Assembly (NCBI GenBank): GCA_963920635.1
Contig: OY987305.1
Location: 1,560,001-1,624,000, forward strand
Length of the DNA stretch: 64,000 bases
Source of the DNA: Pseudeuparius sepicola
Taxonomy: Eukaryota; Arthropoda; Insecta; Coleoptera; Anthribidae
Direction: 5' to 3'
A program made the position numbers and the translations under genes. Each line of letters starts with the position of its first letter. The stretch's first letter is position 1. The notes beneath the pieces are model-generated. The model did no database searches. It was not told the DNA's origin and saw only the letters and a program-made list of their open reading frames with translations. This document shows, in pieces, positions 25,012 to 36,759 of the stretch.

Positions 25012-28000
25012 CGGCGGTTTTCCCGATTTTTTAAAGTTTTTCGGTCTTGGGGGTGGAAAGGGGTGAAGACGAGGTTCGCAAATTCTGATTCTTTGTGGAT
25101 AGTTAGAATAGGTGGCCTTAAACTAATTTCCGTGAAAAGAAAAGTCATGCAAGTGAAAACGGCGGTTTTCCCGATTTTTTTAAGTTTTTCGGTCTTGGGG
25201 GTGGAAAGGGGTGAAGACGAGGTTCGCAAATTCTGATTCTTTGTGGATAGTTAGAATAGGTGGCCTTAAACTAATTTCCGTGAAAATAAAAGTCATGCAA
25301 GTGAAAACGGCCGTTTTCCCGATTTTTTTAGGTTTTTCGGTCTTGGGGGTGGAAAGGGGTGAAGACGAGGTTCGCAAATTCTGATTCTTTGTGGATAGTT
25401 AGAATAGGTGGCCTTAAACTAATTTCCGTGAAAAGAAAAGTCATGCAAGTGAAAACGGCGGTTTTCCCGATTTTTTTAAGTTTTTCGGTCTTGGGGGTGG
25501 AAAGGGGTGAAGACGAGGTTCGCAAATTCTGATTCTTTGTGGATAGTTAGAATAGGTGGCCTTAAACTAATTTCCGTGAAAATAAAAGTCATGCAAGTGA
25601 AAACGGCCGTTTTCCCGATTTTTTTAGGTTTTTCGGTCTTGGGGGTGGAAAGGGGTGAAGACGAGGTTCGCAAATTCTGATTCTTTGTGGATAGTTAGAA
25701 TAGGTGGCCTTAAACTAATTTCCGTGAAAATAAAAGTCATGCAAGTGAAAACGGCCGTTTTCCCGATTTTTTTAGGTTTTTCGGTCTTGGGGGTGGAAAG
25801 GGGTGAAGACGAGGTTCGCAAATTCTGATTCTTTGTGGATAGTTAGAATAGGTGGCCTTAAACTAATTTCCGTGAAAAGAAAAGTCATGCAAGTGAAAAC
25901 GGCGGTTTTCCCGATTTTTTTAAGTTTTTCGGTCTTGGGGGTGGAAAGGGGTGAAGACGAGGTTCGCAAATTCTGATTCTTTGTGGATAGTTAGAATAGG
26001 TGGCCTTAAACTAATTTCCGTGAAAAGAAAAGTCATGCAAGTGAAAACGGCGGTTTCCCCGATTTTTTTACGTTTTTCGGTCTTGGGGGTGGAAAGGGGT
26101 GAAGACGAGGTTCGCAAATTCTGATTATTTGTGGATAGTTAGAATAGGTGGCCTTAAACTAATTTCCGTGAAAAGAAAAGTCATGCAAGTGAAAACGGCG
26201 GTTTTCTCGATTTTTTAAAGTTTTTCGGTCTTGGGGGTGGAAAGGGGTGAAGACGAGGTTCGCAAATTCTGATTCTTTGTGGATAGTTAGAATAGGTGGC
26301 CTTAAACTAATTTCCGTGAAAAGAAAAGTCATGCAAGTGAAAACGGCGGTTTCCCCGATTTTTTTACGTTTTTCGGTCTTGAGGGTGGAAAGGGGTGAAG
26401 ACGAGGTTCGCAAATTCTGATTCTTCGTGGATAGTTAGAATAGGTGGCCTTAAACTAATTTCCGTGAAAAGAAAAGTCATGCAAGTGAAAACGGCGGTTT
26501 CCCCGATTTTTTTACGTTTTTCGGTCTTGGGGGTGGAAAGGGGTGAAGACGAGGTTCGCAAATTCTGATTATTTGTGGATAGTTAGAATAGGTGGCCTTA
26601 AACTAATTTCCGTGAAAATAAAAGTCATGCAAGTGAAAACGGCCGTTTTCCCGATTTTTTTACGTTTTTCGGTCTTGGGGGTGGAAAGGGGTGAAGACGA
26701 GGTTCGCAAATTCTGATTCTTCGTGGATAGTTAGAATAGGTGGCCTTAAACTAATTTCCCTGAAAAGGAAAGTCATGCAAGTGAAAACGGCGGTTTCCCC
26801 GATTTTTTTACGTTTTTCGGTCTTGGGGGTGGAAAGGGGTGAAGACGAGGTTCGCAAATTCTGATTATTTGTGGATAGTTAGAATAGGTGGCCTTAAACT
26901 AATTTCCGTGAAAATAAAAGTCATGCAAGTGAAAACGGCCGTTTTCCCGATTTTTTTACGTTTTTCGGTCTTGGGGGTGGAAAGGGGTGAAGACGAGGTT
27001 CGCAAATTCTGATTCTTCGTGGATAGTTAGAATAGGTGGCCTTAAACTAATTTCCGTGAAAAGAAAAGTCATGCAAGTGAAAACGGCGGTTTTCCCGATT
27101 TTTAAAGTTTTTCGGTCTTGGGGGTGGAAAGGGGTGAAGACGAGGTTCGCAAATTCTGATTCTTTGTGGATAGTTAGAATAGGTGGCCTTAAACTAATTT
27201 CCGTGAAAAGAAAAGTCATGCAAGTGAAAACGGCGGTTTCCCCGATTTTTTTACGTTTTTCGGTCTTGGGGGTGGAAAGGGGTGAAGACGAGGTTCGCAA
27301 ATTCTGATTATTTGTGGATAGTTAGAATAGGTGGCCTTAAACTAATTTCCGTGAAAATAAAGGTCATGCAAGTGAAAACGGCCGTTTTCCCGATTTTTTT
27401 ACGTTTTTCGGTCTTGGGGGTGGAAAGGGGTGAAGACGAGGTTCGCAAATTCTGATTCTTCGTGGATAGTTAGAATAGGTGGCCTTAAACTAATTTCCCT
27501 GAAAAGAAAAGTCATGCAAGTGAAAACGGCGGTTTTCCCGATTTTTTAAAGTTTTTCGGTCTTGGGGGTGGAAAGGGGTGAAGACGAGGTTCGCAAATTC
27601 TGATTCTTTGTGGATAGTTAGAATAGGTGGCCTTAAACTAATTTCCGTGAAAATAAAAGTCATGCAAGTGAAAACGGCCGTTTTCCCGATTTTTTTAGGT
27701 TTTTCGGTCTTGGGGGTGGAAAGGGGTGAAGACGAGGTTCGCAAATTCTGATTCTTTGTGGATAGTTAGAATAGGTGGCCTTAAACTAATTTCCGTGAAA
27801 AGAAAAGTCATGCAAGTGAAAACGGCGGTTTTCCCGATTTTTTAAAGTTTTTCGGTCTTGGGGGTGGAAAGGGGTGAAGACGAGGTTCGCAAATTCTGAT
27901 TCTTTGTGGATAGTTAGAATAGGTGGCCTTAAACTAATTTCCGTGAAAATAAAAGTCATGCAAGTGAAAACGGCCGTTTTCCCGATTTTTTTAGGTTTTT

Positions 28001-31000
28001 CGGTCTTGGGGGTGGAAAGGGGTGAAGACGAGGTTCGCAAATTCTGATTCTTTGTGGATAGTTAGAATAGGTGGCCTTAAACTAATTTCCGTGAAAAGAA
28101 AAGTCATGCAAGTGAAAACGGCGGTTTTCCCGATTTTTTTAAGTTTTTCGGTCTTGGGGGTGGAAAGGGGTGAAGACGAGGTTCGCAAATTCTGATTCTT
28201 TGTGGATAGTTAGAATAGGTGGCCTTAAACTAATTTCCGTGAAAAGAAAAGTCATGCAAGTGAAAACGGCGGTTTCCCCGATTTTTTTACGTTTTTCGGT
28301 CTTGGGGGTGGAAAGGGGTGAAGACGAGGTTCGCAAATTCTGATTATTTGTGGATAGTTAGAATAGGTGGCCTTAAACTAATTTCCGTGAAAAGAAAAGT
28401 CATGCAAGTGAAAACGGCGGTTTCCCCGATTTTTTTACGTTTTTCGGTCTTGGGGGTGGAAAGGGGTGAAGACGAGGTTCGCAAATTCTGATTATTTGTG
28501 GATAGTTAGAATAGGTGGCCTTAAACTAATTTCCGTGAAAAGAAAAGTCATGCAAGTGAAAACGGCGGTTTCCCCGATTTTTTTACGTTTTTCGGTCTTG
28601 GGGGTGGAAAGGGGTGAAGACGAGGTTCGCAAATTCTGATTATTTGTGGATAGTTAGAATAGGTGGCCATAAACTAATTTCCGTGAAAATAAAAGTCATG
28701 CAAGTGAAAACGGCCGTTTTCCCGATTTTTTTACGTTTTTCGGTCTTGGGGGTGGAAAGGGGTGAAGACGAGGTTCGCAAATTCTGATTCTTCGTGGATA
28801 GTTAGAATAGGTGGCCTTAAACTAATTTCCGTGAAAAGAAAAGTCATGCAAGTGAAAACGGCGGTTTCCCCGATTTTTTTACGTTTTTCGGTCTTGGGGG
28901 TGGAAAGGGGTGAAGACGAGGTTCGCAAATTCTGATTATTTGTGGATAGTTAGAATAGGTGGCCTTAAACTAATTTCCGTGAAAAGAAAAGTCATGCAAG
29001 TGAAAACGGCGGTTTCCCCGATTTTTTTACGTTTTTCGGTCTTGGGGGTGGAAAGGGGTGAAGACGAGGTTCGCAAATTCTGATTATTTGTGGATAGTTA
29101 GAATAGGTGGCCATAAACTAATTTCCGTGAAAATAAAAGTCATGCAAGTGAAAACGGCGGTTTTCCCGATTTTTTAAAGTTTTTCGGTCTTGGGGGTGGA
29201 AAGGGGTGAAGACGAGGTTCGCAATTTCTGATTCTTTGTGGATAGTTAGAATAGGTGGCCTTAAACTAATTTCCGTGGAAATAAAAGTCATGCAAGTGAA
29301 AACGGCCGTTTTCCCGATTTTTTTAGGTTTTTCGGTCTTGGGGGTGGAAAGGGGTGAAGACGAGGTTCGCAAATTCTGATTCTTTGTGGATAGTTAGAAT
29401 AGGTGGCCTTAAACTAATTTCCGTGAAAATAAAAGTCATGCAAGTGAAAACGGCCGTTTTCCCGATTTTTTTAGGTTTTTCGGTCTTGGGGGTGGAAAGG
29501 GGTGAAGACGAGGTTCGCAAATTCTGATTCTTTGTGGATAGTTAGAATAGGTGGCCTTAAACTAATTTCCGTGAAAAGAAAAGTCATGCAAGTGAAAACG
29601 GCGGTTTTCCCGATTTTTTTAAGTTTTTCGGTCTTGGGGGTGGAAAAAGGTGAAGACGAGGTTCGCAAATTCTGATTCTTTGTGGATAGTTAGAATAGGT
29701 GGCCTTAAACTAATTTCCGTGAAAAGAAAAGTCATGCAAGTGAAAACGGCGGTTTCCCCGATTTTTTTACGTTTTTCGGTCTTGGGGGTGGAAAGGGGTG
29801 AAGACGAGGTTCGCAAATTCTGATTATTTGTGGATAGTTAGAATAGGTGGCCTTAAACTAATTTCCGTGAAAAGAAAAGTCATGCAAGTGAAAACGGCGG
29901 TTTTCCCGATTTTTTAAAGTTTTTCGGTCTTGGGGGTGGAAAGGGGTGAAGACGAGGTTCGCAAATTCTGATTCTTTGTGGATAGTTAGAATAGGTGGCC
30001 TTAAACTAATTTCCGTGAAAAGAAAAGTCATGCAAGTGAAAACGGCGGTTTCCCCGATTTTTTTACGTTTTTCGGTCTTGGGGGTGGAAAGGGGTGAAGA
30101 CGAGGTTCGCAAATTCTGATTATTTGTGGATAGTTAGAATAGGTGGCCTTAAACTAGTTTCCGTGAAAAGAAAAGTCATGCAAGTGAAAACGGCGGTTTT
30201 CCCGATTTTTTAAAGTTTTTCGGTCTTGGGGGTGGAAAGGGGTGAAGACGAGGTTCGCAAATTCTGATTCTTTGTGGATAGTTAGAATAGGTGGCCTTAA
30301 ACTAATTTCCGTGAAAAGAAAAGTCATGCAAGTGAAAACGGCGGTTTCCCCGATTTTTTTACGTTTTTCGGTCTTGAGGGTGGAAAGGGGTGAAGACGAG
30401 GTTCGCAAATTCTGATTCTTCGTGGATAGTTAGAATAGGTGGTCTTAAACTAATTTCCGTGAAAAGAAAAGTCATGCAAGTGAAAACGGCGGTTTCCCCG
30501 ATTTTTTTACGTTTTTCGGTCTTGGGGGTGGAAAGGGGTGAAGACGAGGTTCGCAAATTCTGATTATTTGTGGATAGTTAGAATAGGTGGCCTTAAACTA
30601 ATTTCCGTGAAAATAAAAGTCATGCAAGTGAAAACGGCCGTTTTCCCGATTTTTTTACGTTTTTCGGTCTTGGGGGTGGAAAGGGGTGAAGACGAGGTTC
30701 GCAAATTCTGATTCTTCGTGAATAGTTAGAATAGGTGGCCTTAAACTAATTTCCCTGAAAAGAAAAGTCATGCAAGTGAAAACGGCGGTTTTCCCGATTT
30801 TTTAAAGTTTTTCGGTCTTGGGGGTGGAAAGGGGTGAAGACGAGGTTCGCAAATTCTGATTCTTTGTGGATAGTTAGAATAGGTGGCCTTAAATTAATTT
30901 CCGTGAAAATAAAAGTCATGCAAGTGAAAACGGCCGTTTTCCCGATTTTTTTAGGTTTTTCGGTCTTGGGGGTGGAAAGGGGTGAAGACGAGGTTCGCAA

Positions 31001-33099
31001 ATTCTGATTCTTTGTGGATAGTTAGAATAGGTGGCCTTAAACTAATTTCCGTGAAAATAAAAGTCATGCAAGTGAAAACGGCCGTTTTCCCGATTTTTTT
31101 AGGTTTTTCGGTCTTGGGGGTGGAAAGGGGTGAAGACGAGGTTCGCAAATTTTGATTCTTCGTGGATAGTTAGAATAGGTGGCCTTAAACTAATTTCCGT
31201 GAAAAGAAAAGTCATGCAAGTGAAAACGGCGGTTTCCCCGATTTTTTTACGTTTTTCGGTCTTGGGGGTGGAAAGGGGTGAAGACGAGGTTCGCAAATTC
31301 TGATTATTTGTGGATAGTTAGAATAGGTGGCCTTAAACTAATTTCCGTGAAAATAAAAGTCATGCAAGTGAAAACGGCCGTTTTCCCGATTTTTTTACGT
31401 TTTTCGGTCTTGGGGGTGGAAAGGGGTGAAGACGAGGTTCGCAAATTCTGATTCTTCGTGGATAGTTAGAATAGGTGGCTTTAAACTAATTTCCCTGAAA
31501 AGAAAAGTCATGCAAGTGAAAACGGCCGTTTTCCCGATTTTTTTAGGTTTTTCGGTCTTGGGGGTGGAAAGGGGTGAAGACGAGGTTCGCAAATTCTGAT
31601 TCTTTGTGGATAGTTAGAATAGGTGGCCTTAAACTAATTTCCGTGAAAAGAAAAGTCATGCAAGTGAAAACGGCGGTTTTCCCGATTTTTTTAAGTTTTT
31701 CGGTCTTGGGGGTGGAAAGGGGTGAAGACGAGGTTCGCAAATTCTGATTCTTTGTGGATAGTTAGAATAGGTGGCCTTAAACTAATTTCCGTGAAAAGAA
31801 AAGTCATGCAAGTGAAAACGGCGGTTTTCCCGATTTTCTAAAGTTTTTCGGTCTTGGGGGTGGAAAGGGGTGAAGACGAGGTTCGCAAATTCTGATTCTT
31901 TGTGGATAGTTAGAATAGGTGGCCTTAAACTAATTTCCGTGAAAATAAAAGTCATGCAAGTGAAAACGGCCGTTTTCCCGATTTTTTTAGGTTTTTCGGT
32001 CTTGGGGGTGGAAAGGGGTGAAGACGAGGTTCGCAAATTCTGATTCTTTGTGGATAGTTAGAATAGGTGGCCTTAAACTAATTTCCGTGAAAAGAAAAGT
32101 CATGCAAGTGAAAACGGCGGTTTTCCCGATTTTTTTAAGTTTTTCGGTCTTGGGGGTGGAAAGGGGTGAAGACGGGGTTCGCAAATTCTGATTCTTTGTG
32201 GATAGTTAGAATAGGTGGCCTTAAACTAATTTCCGTGAAAAGAAAAGTCATGCAAGTGAAAACGGCGGTTTTCCCGATTTTTTAAAGTTTTTCGGTCTTG
32301 GGGGTGGAAAGGGGTGAAGACGAGGTTCGCAAATTCTGATTCTTTGTGGATAGTTAGAATAGGTGGCCTTAAACTAATTTCCGTGAAAATAAAAGTCATG
32401 CAAGTGAAAACGGCCGTTTTCCCGATTTTTTTAGGTTTTTCGGTCTTGGGGGTGGAAAGGGGTGAAGACGAGGTTCGCAAATTCTGATTCTTTGTGGATA
32501 GTTAGAATAGGTGGCCTTAAACTAATTTCCGTGAAAAGAAAAGTCATGCAAGTGAAAACGGCGGTTTTCCCGATTTTTTTAAGTTTTTCGGTCTTGGGGG
32601 TGGAAAGGGGTGAAGACGAGGTTCGCAAATTCTGATTCTTTGTGGATAGTTAGAATAGGTGGCCTTAAACTAATTTCCGTGAAAAGAAAAGTCATGCAAG
32701 TGAAAACGGCGGTTTCCCCGATTTTTTTACGTTTTTCGGTCTTGGGGGTGTAAAGGGGTGAAGACGAGGTTCGCAAATTCTGATTATATGTGGATAGTTA
32801 GAATAGGTGGCCTTAAACTAATTTCCGTGAAAAGAAAAGTCATGCAAGTGAAAACGGCGGTTTTCCCGATTTTTTAAAGTTTTTCGGTCTTGGGGGTGGA
32901 AAGGGGTGAAGACGAGGTTCGCAAATTCTGATTATTTGTGGATAGTTAGAATAGGTGGCCTTAAACTAATTTCCGTGAAAATAAAAGTCATGCAAGTGAA
33001 AACGGCGGTTTCCCCGATTTTTTTAAGTTTTTCGGTCTTGGGGGTGGAAAGGGGTGAAGACGAGGTTCGCAAATTCTGATTCTTTGTGGATAGTTAGAA

Positions 33100-33170
33100 T
33101 AGGTGGCCTTAAACTAACTTCCGTTAAAAGAAAAGTCATGCAAGTGAAAACGGCGGTTTTCCCTATTGCT
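33100..33170 (+). other. Right edge of the satellite array
   Basis: The last monomer has two changes not seen elsewhere (AACTAACTTCC and CCGTTAAAAG). It stops within the motif GCGGTTTTCCC: where GATTTTTT is expected, unrelated TATTGCTATC begins. Monomers just inside the edge are otherwise close to the array norm, so the boundary is sharp rather than gradually degenerate. A 104-residue reading frame crossing the junction is chimeric and not a gene. Confidence 0.9.
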
Positions 33171-34074
33171 ATCTTTGAAGTAAAACCATCCGTGCAAGCT
33201 GTACCCGAGGGCCGCCCGGGGAAGTCGTTGCTAGAAAACTTGTTGCTGCTTTCACACTCATGCCTACCCTACGTATTTTGCCTACCTTGCACTTGCATAT
33301 TAAATGCATTGATTATTATGCCCCTACACGTTTTTTTTTTAATTTTTGAACTAAGTATACTTTTATAATTAAAAAATGATAAAATTATGAAAGTTTATCA
33401 TTAAATCTTAAAAAAAGACAAATAAGAATAAATACCGGTGTAAGAGCGTCTTTTTAAAATTTTATAATAAAACTAAATTTTCTTTCTTTGATATTTTCAG
33501 CTAGGAATAGGATATCGAGATACGGTTTTCACTAGCCTATTTAAGTATCATTTCACTACATTTTTATGAAAGAAAAAGTAATATTGCATTTAATTTTTTC
33601 GAGAATTTTGCAATTTTCTGTTATTATATAAAAAAAAACGCGCTCTAGCGGCATCACTGAGACTTAGACATATCACGGGTAAGATGGGTTTGATGGACCA
33701 ATAAATGCTTTTTTCAATGAGACCAAGTTTGTTAAAATCCGTTCAGTCATTTAGGAGTTACAGCTGTTAAAAAACATTGAATCACTCCCCACCACTTCAT
33801 TTTAATAGATATGTCAAAAAGTGTTAAACAAAAATTACTCGCATAAAGCCTACCTTTAAAAAGCATATATTATTTTGGTAACATTACTAGGTGGATTTCA
33901 GTGAAAAATCACTTTAAAAGTTTAAGATGGCGGTTACGCCCCCTGGTGACTATCTTGGAAATCTGAAAATAATTTCCAGGTTTTTCTCTTGGCCACTTTA
34001 TTCTAAAAAATTTTTACCGCAAGTCTCTACGACGAATAGTTTCCGAGATACAGCACTTTGCATTCTTATCTGAC
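33164..34074. other. AT-rich unique DNA beside the satellite; no gene seen
   Basis: No reading frame here resembles a known protein. A short GC-rich patch with a small dyad (GGGCCGCCCGGGG, near 33210) lies just outside the array. The rest is AT-rich with homopolymer runs. Confidence 0.6.
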
Positions 34075-34081
34075 CACCCTG
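34075..34081. mobile_element. Solitary CACCCTG end followed by TA
   Basis: The motif CACCCTG followed by TA is the right terminus of the TA-flanked foldback elements found throughout the following 30 kb. No matching left end was found nearby, so this is probably a truncated or decayed copy. Confidence 0.4.
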
Positions 34082-34530
34082 TACTTTTCAACCCTCTTCG
34101 AGGCTTGTATGCGATAATAGGGCACATAGATCTGTCACTATTTGACGGTCTATTACGCCAGATTTCTGTCTACAATCCTCGAGTCACAATATGTTTTTTT
34201 TTTAGTTTCCATTCAATAATATCCCCAGCGCAGCCACGTCAAATCAGATAAAATTATATCGCAATGAAATTCGTTATTTTCTTTGTTTTTATGCGGCGGT
34301 TTTTAGTACACGCCTTTTTTAATCTCGCGAGCTTTTAAGGGCGAGATAAAGTGCATTAGGTGACCTAAAAACTTGCGACGTTTTCGCATGAAACGTTCAT
34401 TTTACTACGCCTAGTTAGGGTATTTTTAGAGTTGAAAGCAACATTTGACATCACGTTTTTTAAAACGATAAGATAACAGCGCGGAAGTTATTGCTTAAAC
34501 CCCTGAAACGTACAGCGAAGGATATTTTGT

Positions 34531-34619
34531 TGCGCAAAGGTTTCTGCGCAATGTTTTTTGCGCAATGTTTTTTTTCGCGCAATGTTTTTTTGCGCAATGT
34601 TTTTTTGCGCAAAGTTTTC
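34531..34619 (+). repeat. Short tandem repeat of GCGCAATGTTTTTT, about 6 units
   Basis: Units of roughly 15-18 bp, each with TGCGCAA (T/A)G followed by a T-run of variable length, repeat about six times. Both strands are open across the repeat, giving spurious frames of 133 and 72 residues. Nothing suggests coding. Confidence 0.8.
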
Positions 34620-35370
34620 TCCATCCTCGCCGGACGGGACTCATTAGGAGATTTATTTCGACGGCCAGAAAGGCGCACCTGTAACGATTTGCGGTGCGGG
34701 GGAGTTTGCCCCGTACATTTCTTAACTCTGGCTCGGCTATTCAGTATTCAGGGCCGGCGCCTTCGGCCCTGCCACGGCATTATACTGGCAAAATATTATT
34801 CCAGTGTCCTGAGAAATCCACCGAATATATGGCACGAAAATTTGCTGGCGGGCATGGATGTAAGGCGTTTGTCGAAGGACCTCAAAATTTGACGTTTGCA
34901 CGCTTTTTGAGCGGGTACTCGGTATAATGAAAGCGGAGTTTCTCTGGGCTTGTACAAAACATCATTTCCATTGCGTGGAGCTGCGTGTGGCATTTTTTAC
35001 GACCTATAACTTATCAAATTTAGTGTTCCACATACTGTAAATCATCTCAGTCGGAGATGATTATCCGCAACATATTCTCGAGTGAAAAACCACGATCTAA
35101 TTTATAGTGAGACCAAATTAGAAGCGACCTAAGAATAGGTATACTGAAAATGATATAATGACGGTATGGTTGATACTCCTAATTTTCGTGAAATCGTCTA
35201 ATTAATTTGTTGGTTAATTTTACATATTCTGAATAGTTCTATTCCACGCAATCCGACAAACCTGCGTCCCATTTTTAATGTGGAATTTTCTAAATAGTCG
35301 TAGCTGAGTTTTTTTAAAAAATTACACAAAAAAAATATAATAAATTAATATTAAGTGACCCAGAAATTTG
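34620..35370. other. No feature recognised
   Basis: Mixed-composition DNA. The only visible structure is a small hairpin near 34751-34771 (AGGGCCG paired with CGGCCCT). Overlapping short frames on both strands carry no recognisable motif. Confidence 0.5.
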
Positions 35371-35942
35371 TTACAATGCCAATTAAATATGTGGGAAAAA
35401 TGGTCAGAGAAAGACTTCGAAAAGTTTTTAATTTATTGCCAACGTTTCGACTTATTTAAAGTCGTCTTCAGGGCTCTAAAAAACAATGTAAATATTAAAA
35501 TAAATAAATCCACTTGCTATAAGTTATTATAAGGGGAAAAATATGAGAAACTTAATAAAACTTACCAAATTATACTTTTCTGTCTTTTTAAAAAAATTTG
35601 CCATATGAGTCGATACAAAGGATAAGGTTATTATAATTTTAGTTGTGGTATGTTGGTCAAGATATCAATAAAATTGTATAAATGGGTAGAAATTTAAAAA
35701 ATGTCAGATGACAGTATTTAAATGACATAAATACAGACATATAAAAAATTTTTTTATTAAGTTTCTCATTTATTTTCCCCTTATAATAACTTATAGCAAG
35801 TGGATTTATTTATTTTAATATTTACATTGTTTTTTAGAGCCCTGAAGACGACTTTAAATAAGTCGAAACGTTGGCAATAAATTAAAAACTTTTCGAAGTC
35901 TTTCTCTGACCCTTTTTCCCACATATTTAATTGGCATTGTAA
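35371..35942. mobile_element. Palindromic element, 190-bp arms, hammerhead-like core in each arm
   Basis: The left arm (35371-35560) and right arm (35752-35942) are near-perfect inverted repeats, from TTACAATGCC to GGCATTGTAA, around a loop of about 190 bases. Each arm holds CTGAAGA, then a GACTT/AAGTC stem, then GAAACG (35842-35870 on plus, mirrored at 35445-35471 on minus). This resembles a hammerhead ribozyme core (CUGANGA, stem II, GAAA) of the sort reported in Penelope-like elements, with one extra base between CTGAAGA and the stem. A complete ribozyme is not demonstrated: the closing helices and cleavage triplet could not be identified. The palindrome itself is certain; the family assignment is inference. 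Confidence 0.7.
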
Positions 35943-36123
35943 AAAAATATATGTTTGCATTTTTTAAAAGTGAACTTGAAATAATAATAATAATTCTCAC
36001 CCTCACAATACTCCTCGCAATACTCCAAACTAGGAGTACCCCAGAAGCAACTGGATGCTTGTGCGTTTATAAAATATGCATAGATACTAAAGACACTATT
36101 TTTTAAAGTGCTAAATTAAAAAA

Positions 36124-36633
36124 CAAGTACCTACAGTTCATACAAAATTTGAAGGCGGAGAATTCTAGGAAGTAGTTTGTAAATAATACCCAGACAGGCA
36201 GACACCCACCTGCACTGGCTCATTTCACACAGCAGCGTAACAACAATTGGAAAATACTGTGTTAGTGTTATGTTATCAAAACCGAAGACAAGTACTTACA
36301 AAATGAAATTAATATAGACTTAATCACAGAACAGCTAATTATTACTAATTCCGAAAGTGACTCCTCCGATGACGATGTTAGTGACTATGCATCAGATTGA
36401 CAAATATTACCTTGTAATTGTAAATTATTACTTAATAGTTGTGTAAGATAATAAATATATTATTTATTGCTAATAATTATTTAAATTACTTTTTAATAAA
36501 ATTCATCACTCGTAACTTATTTCTGTGCAATTACTCTCCAAGCACGCCACTGAAATCTGTATTAATATTTACGATTTCCTACAAATCTATTCTAGGAATT
36601 CTCCGCCTTCAAATTTTGTATGATCTGTACTTG
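36124..36633. mobile_element. Inverted-repeat element with about 60-bp ends
   Basis: Left-end sequence (CAAGTACCTACAGTTCATAC, then AAATTTGAAGGCGGAGAATT) is repeated in inverse at the right end (36570-36633), with a few differences and small gaps. About 390 bp lie between the arms, including the acidic coding remnant described separately. No clear target duplication was found. The superfamily is unknown. Confidence 0.7.
36266..36400 (+). pseudogene. Remnant of an acidic protein C-terminus (44 residues)
   Basis: An open stretch closed by a stop upstream and a TGA at 36398 ends in an acidic serine/aspartate tail (TNSESDSSDDDVSDYASD). Such a tail is unlikely to arise from AT-rich noise and resembles acidic tails of some DDE transposases or nuclear proteins, but no domain remains to identify it. 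It lies in the middle of an inverted-repeat element, so a transposase remnant is the simplest guess. It could also be chance. Confidence 0.3.
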
Positions 36634-36759
36634 CCAAAGTATGTACGAGTATTTTCTTTACAATTCTCGCGACAAGTATTTGATTTACAAAAACTTATCG
36701 CAATTTGGTATTGAATTATCTCAACGAAACTTATTTTATTCATTTTAGTACATGGCTTA

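Larger units (their letters stand above)
1..33163 (+). repeat. 148-bp tandem satellite array, about 224 monomers
   Basis: The same 148-bp unit repeats head to tail, always in one orientation, from the first base to about 33163. A monomer can be read from TTCGCAAATTCTGATT through AGAATAGGTGG, GTCATGCAAGTGAAAA, CCCGATTTTTTT and GGTCTTGGGGGTGG to AAGACGAGG. Monomers differ at a few recurrent sites: GATTCTTT/GATTCTTC/GATTATTT, GGTGGCCTT/GGTGGATTT, CCGTGAAAAG/CCGTGAAAAT/CCCTGAAAAG, CGGCGGTTTTCCC/CGGCGGTTTCCCC/CGGCCGTTTTCCC, and the end of the T-tract (AAAG, TACG, TAGG, TAAG). These variants are mixed along the array in a mosaic. No mobile element interrupts the array. The length is close to one nucleosome core (147 bp). 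Possible roles (pericentromeric, centromeric or other heterochromatin) are inference. The family is not one I recognise. Confidence 0.98.

Noticed and set aside
51..32776. Over a hundred open frames of 65-114 residues beginning MRTSSSPLST (minus) or MKTRFANS (plus) in the satellite
   Set aside because: They are the same 148-bp repeat read over 1.3-2.3 monomers. The period is not a multiple of three, neighbouring frames overlap, and variants fall without regard to codon position, so protein-coding is not supported.
1..33163. CENP-B box in the satellite monomer
   Set aside because: The closest stretch (TTCGGTCTTGGGGG) fails the required A and CGGG positions.
1..33163. CRISPR-like array
   Set aside because: Units are contiguous with no unique spacers, and the context is eukaryotic satellite DNA.
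33054..33368. 104-residue plus-strand frame across the satellite edge
   Set aside because: Half is satellite, half unrelated flank; it arises by chance at the junction.
34491..34892. 133-residue frame with phenylalanine/cysteine repeats
   Set aside because: It is created by the GCGCAATGTTTTTT tandem repeat and the minus strand is open as well; no domain follows.
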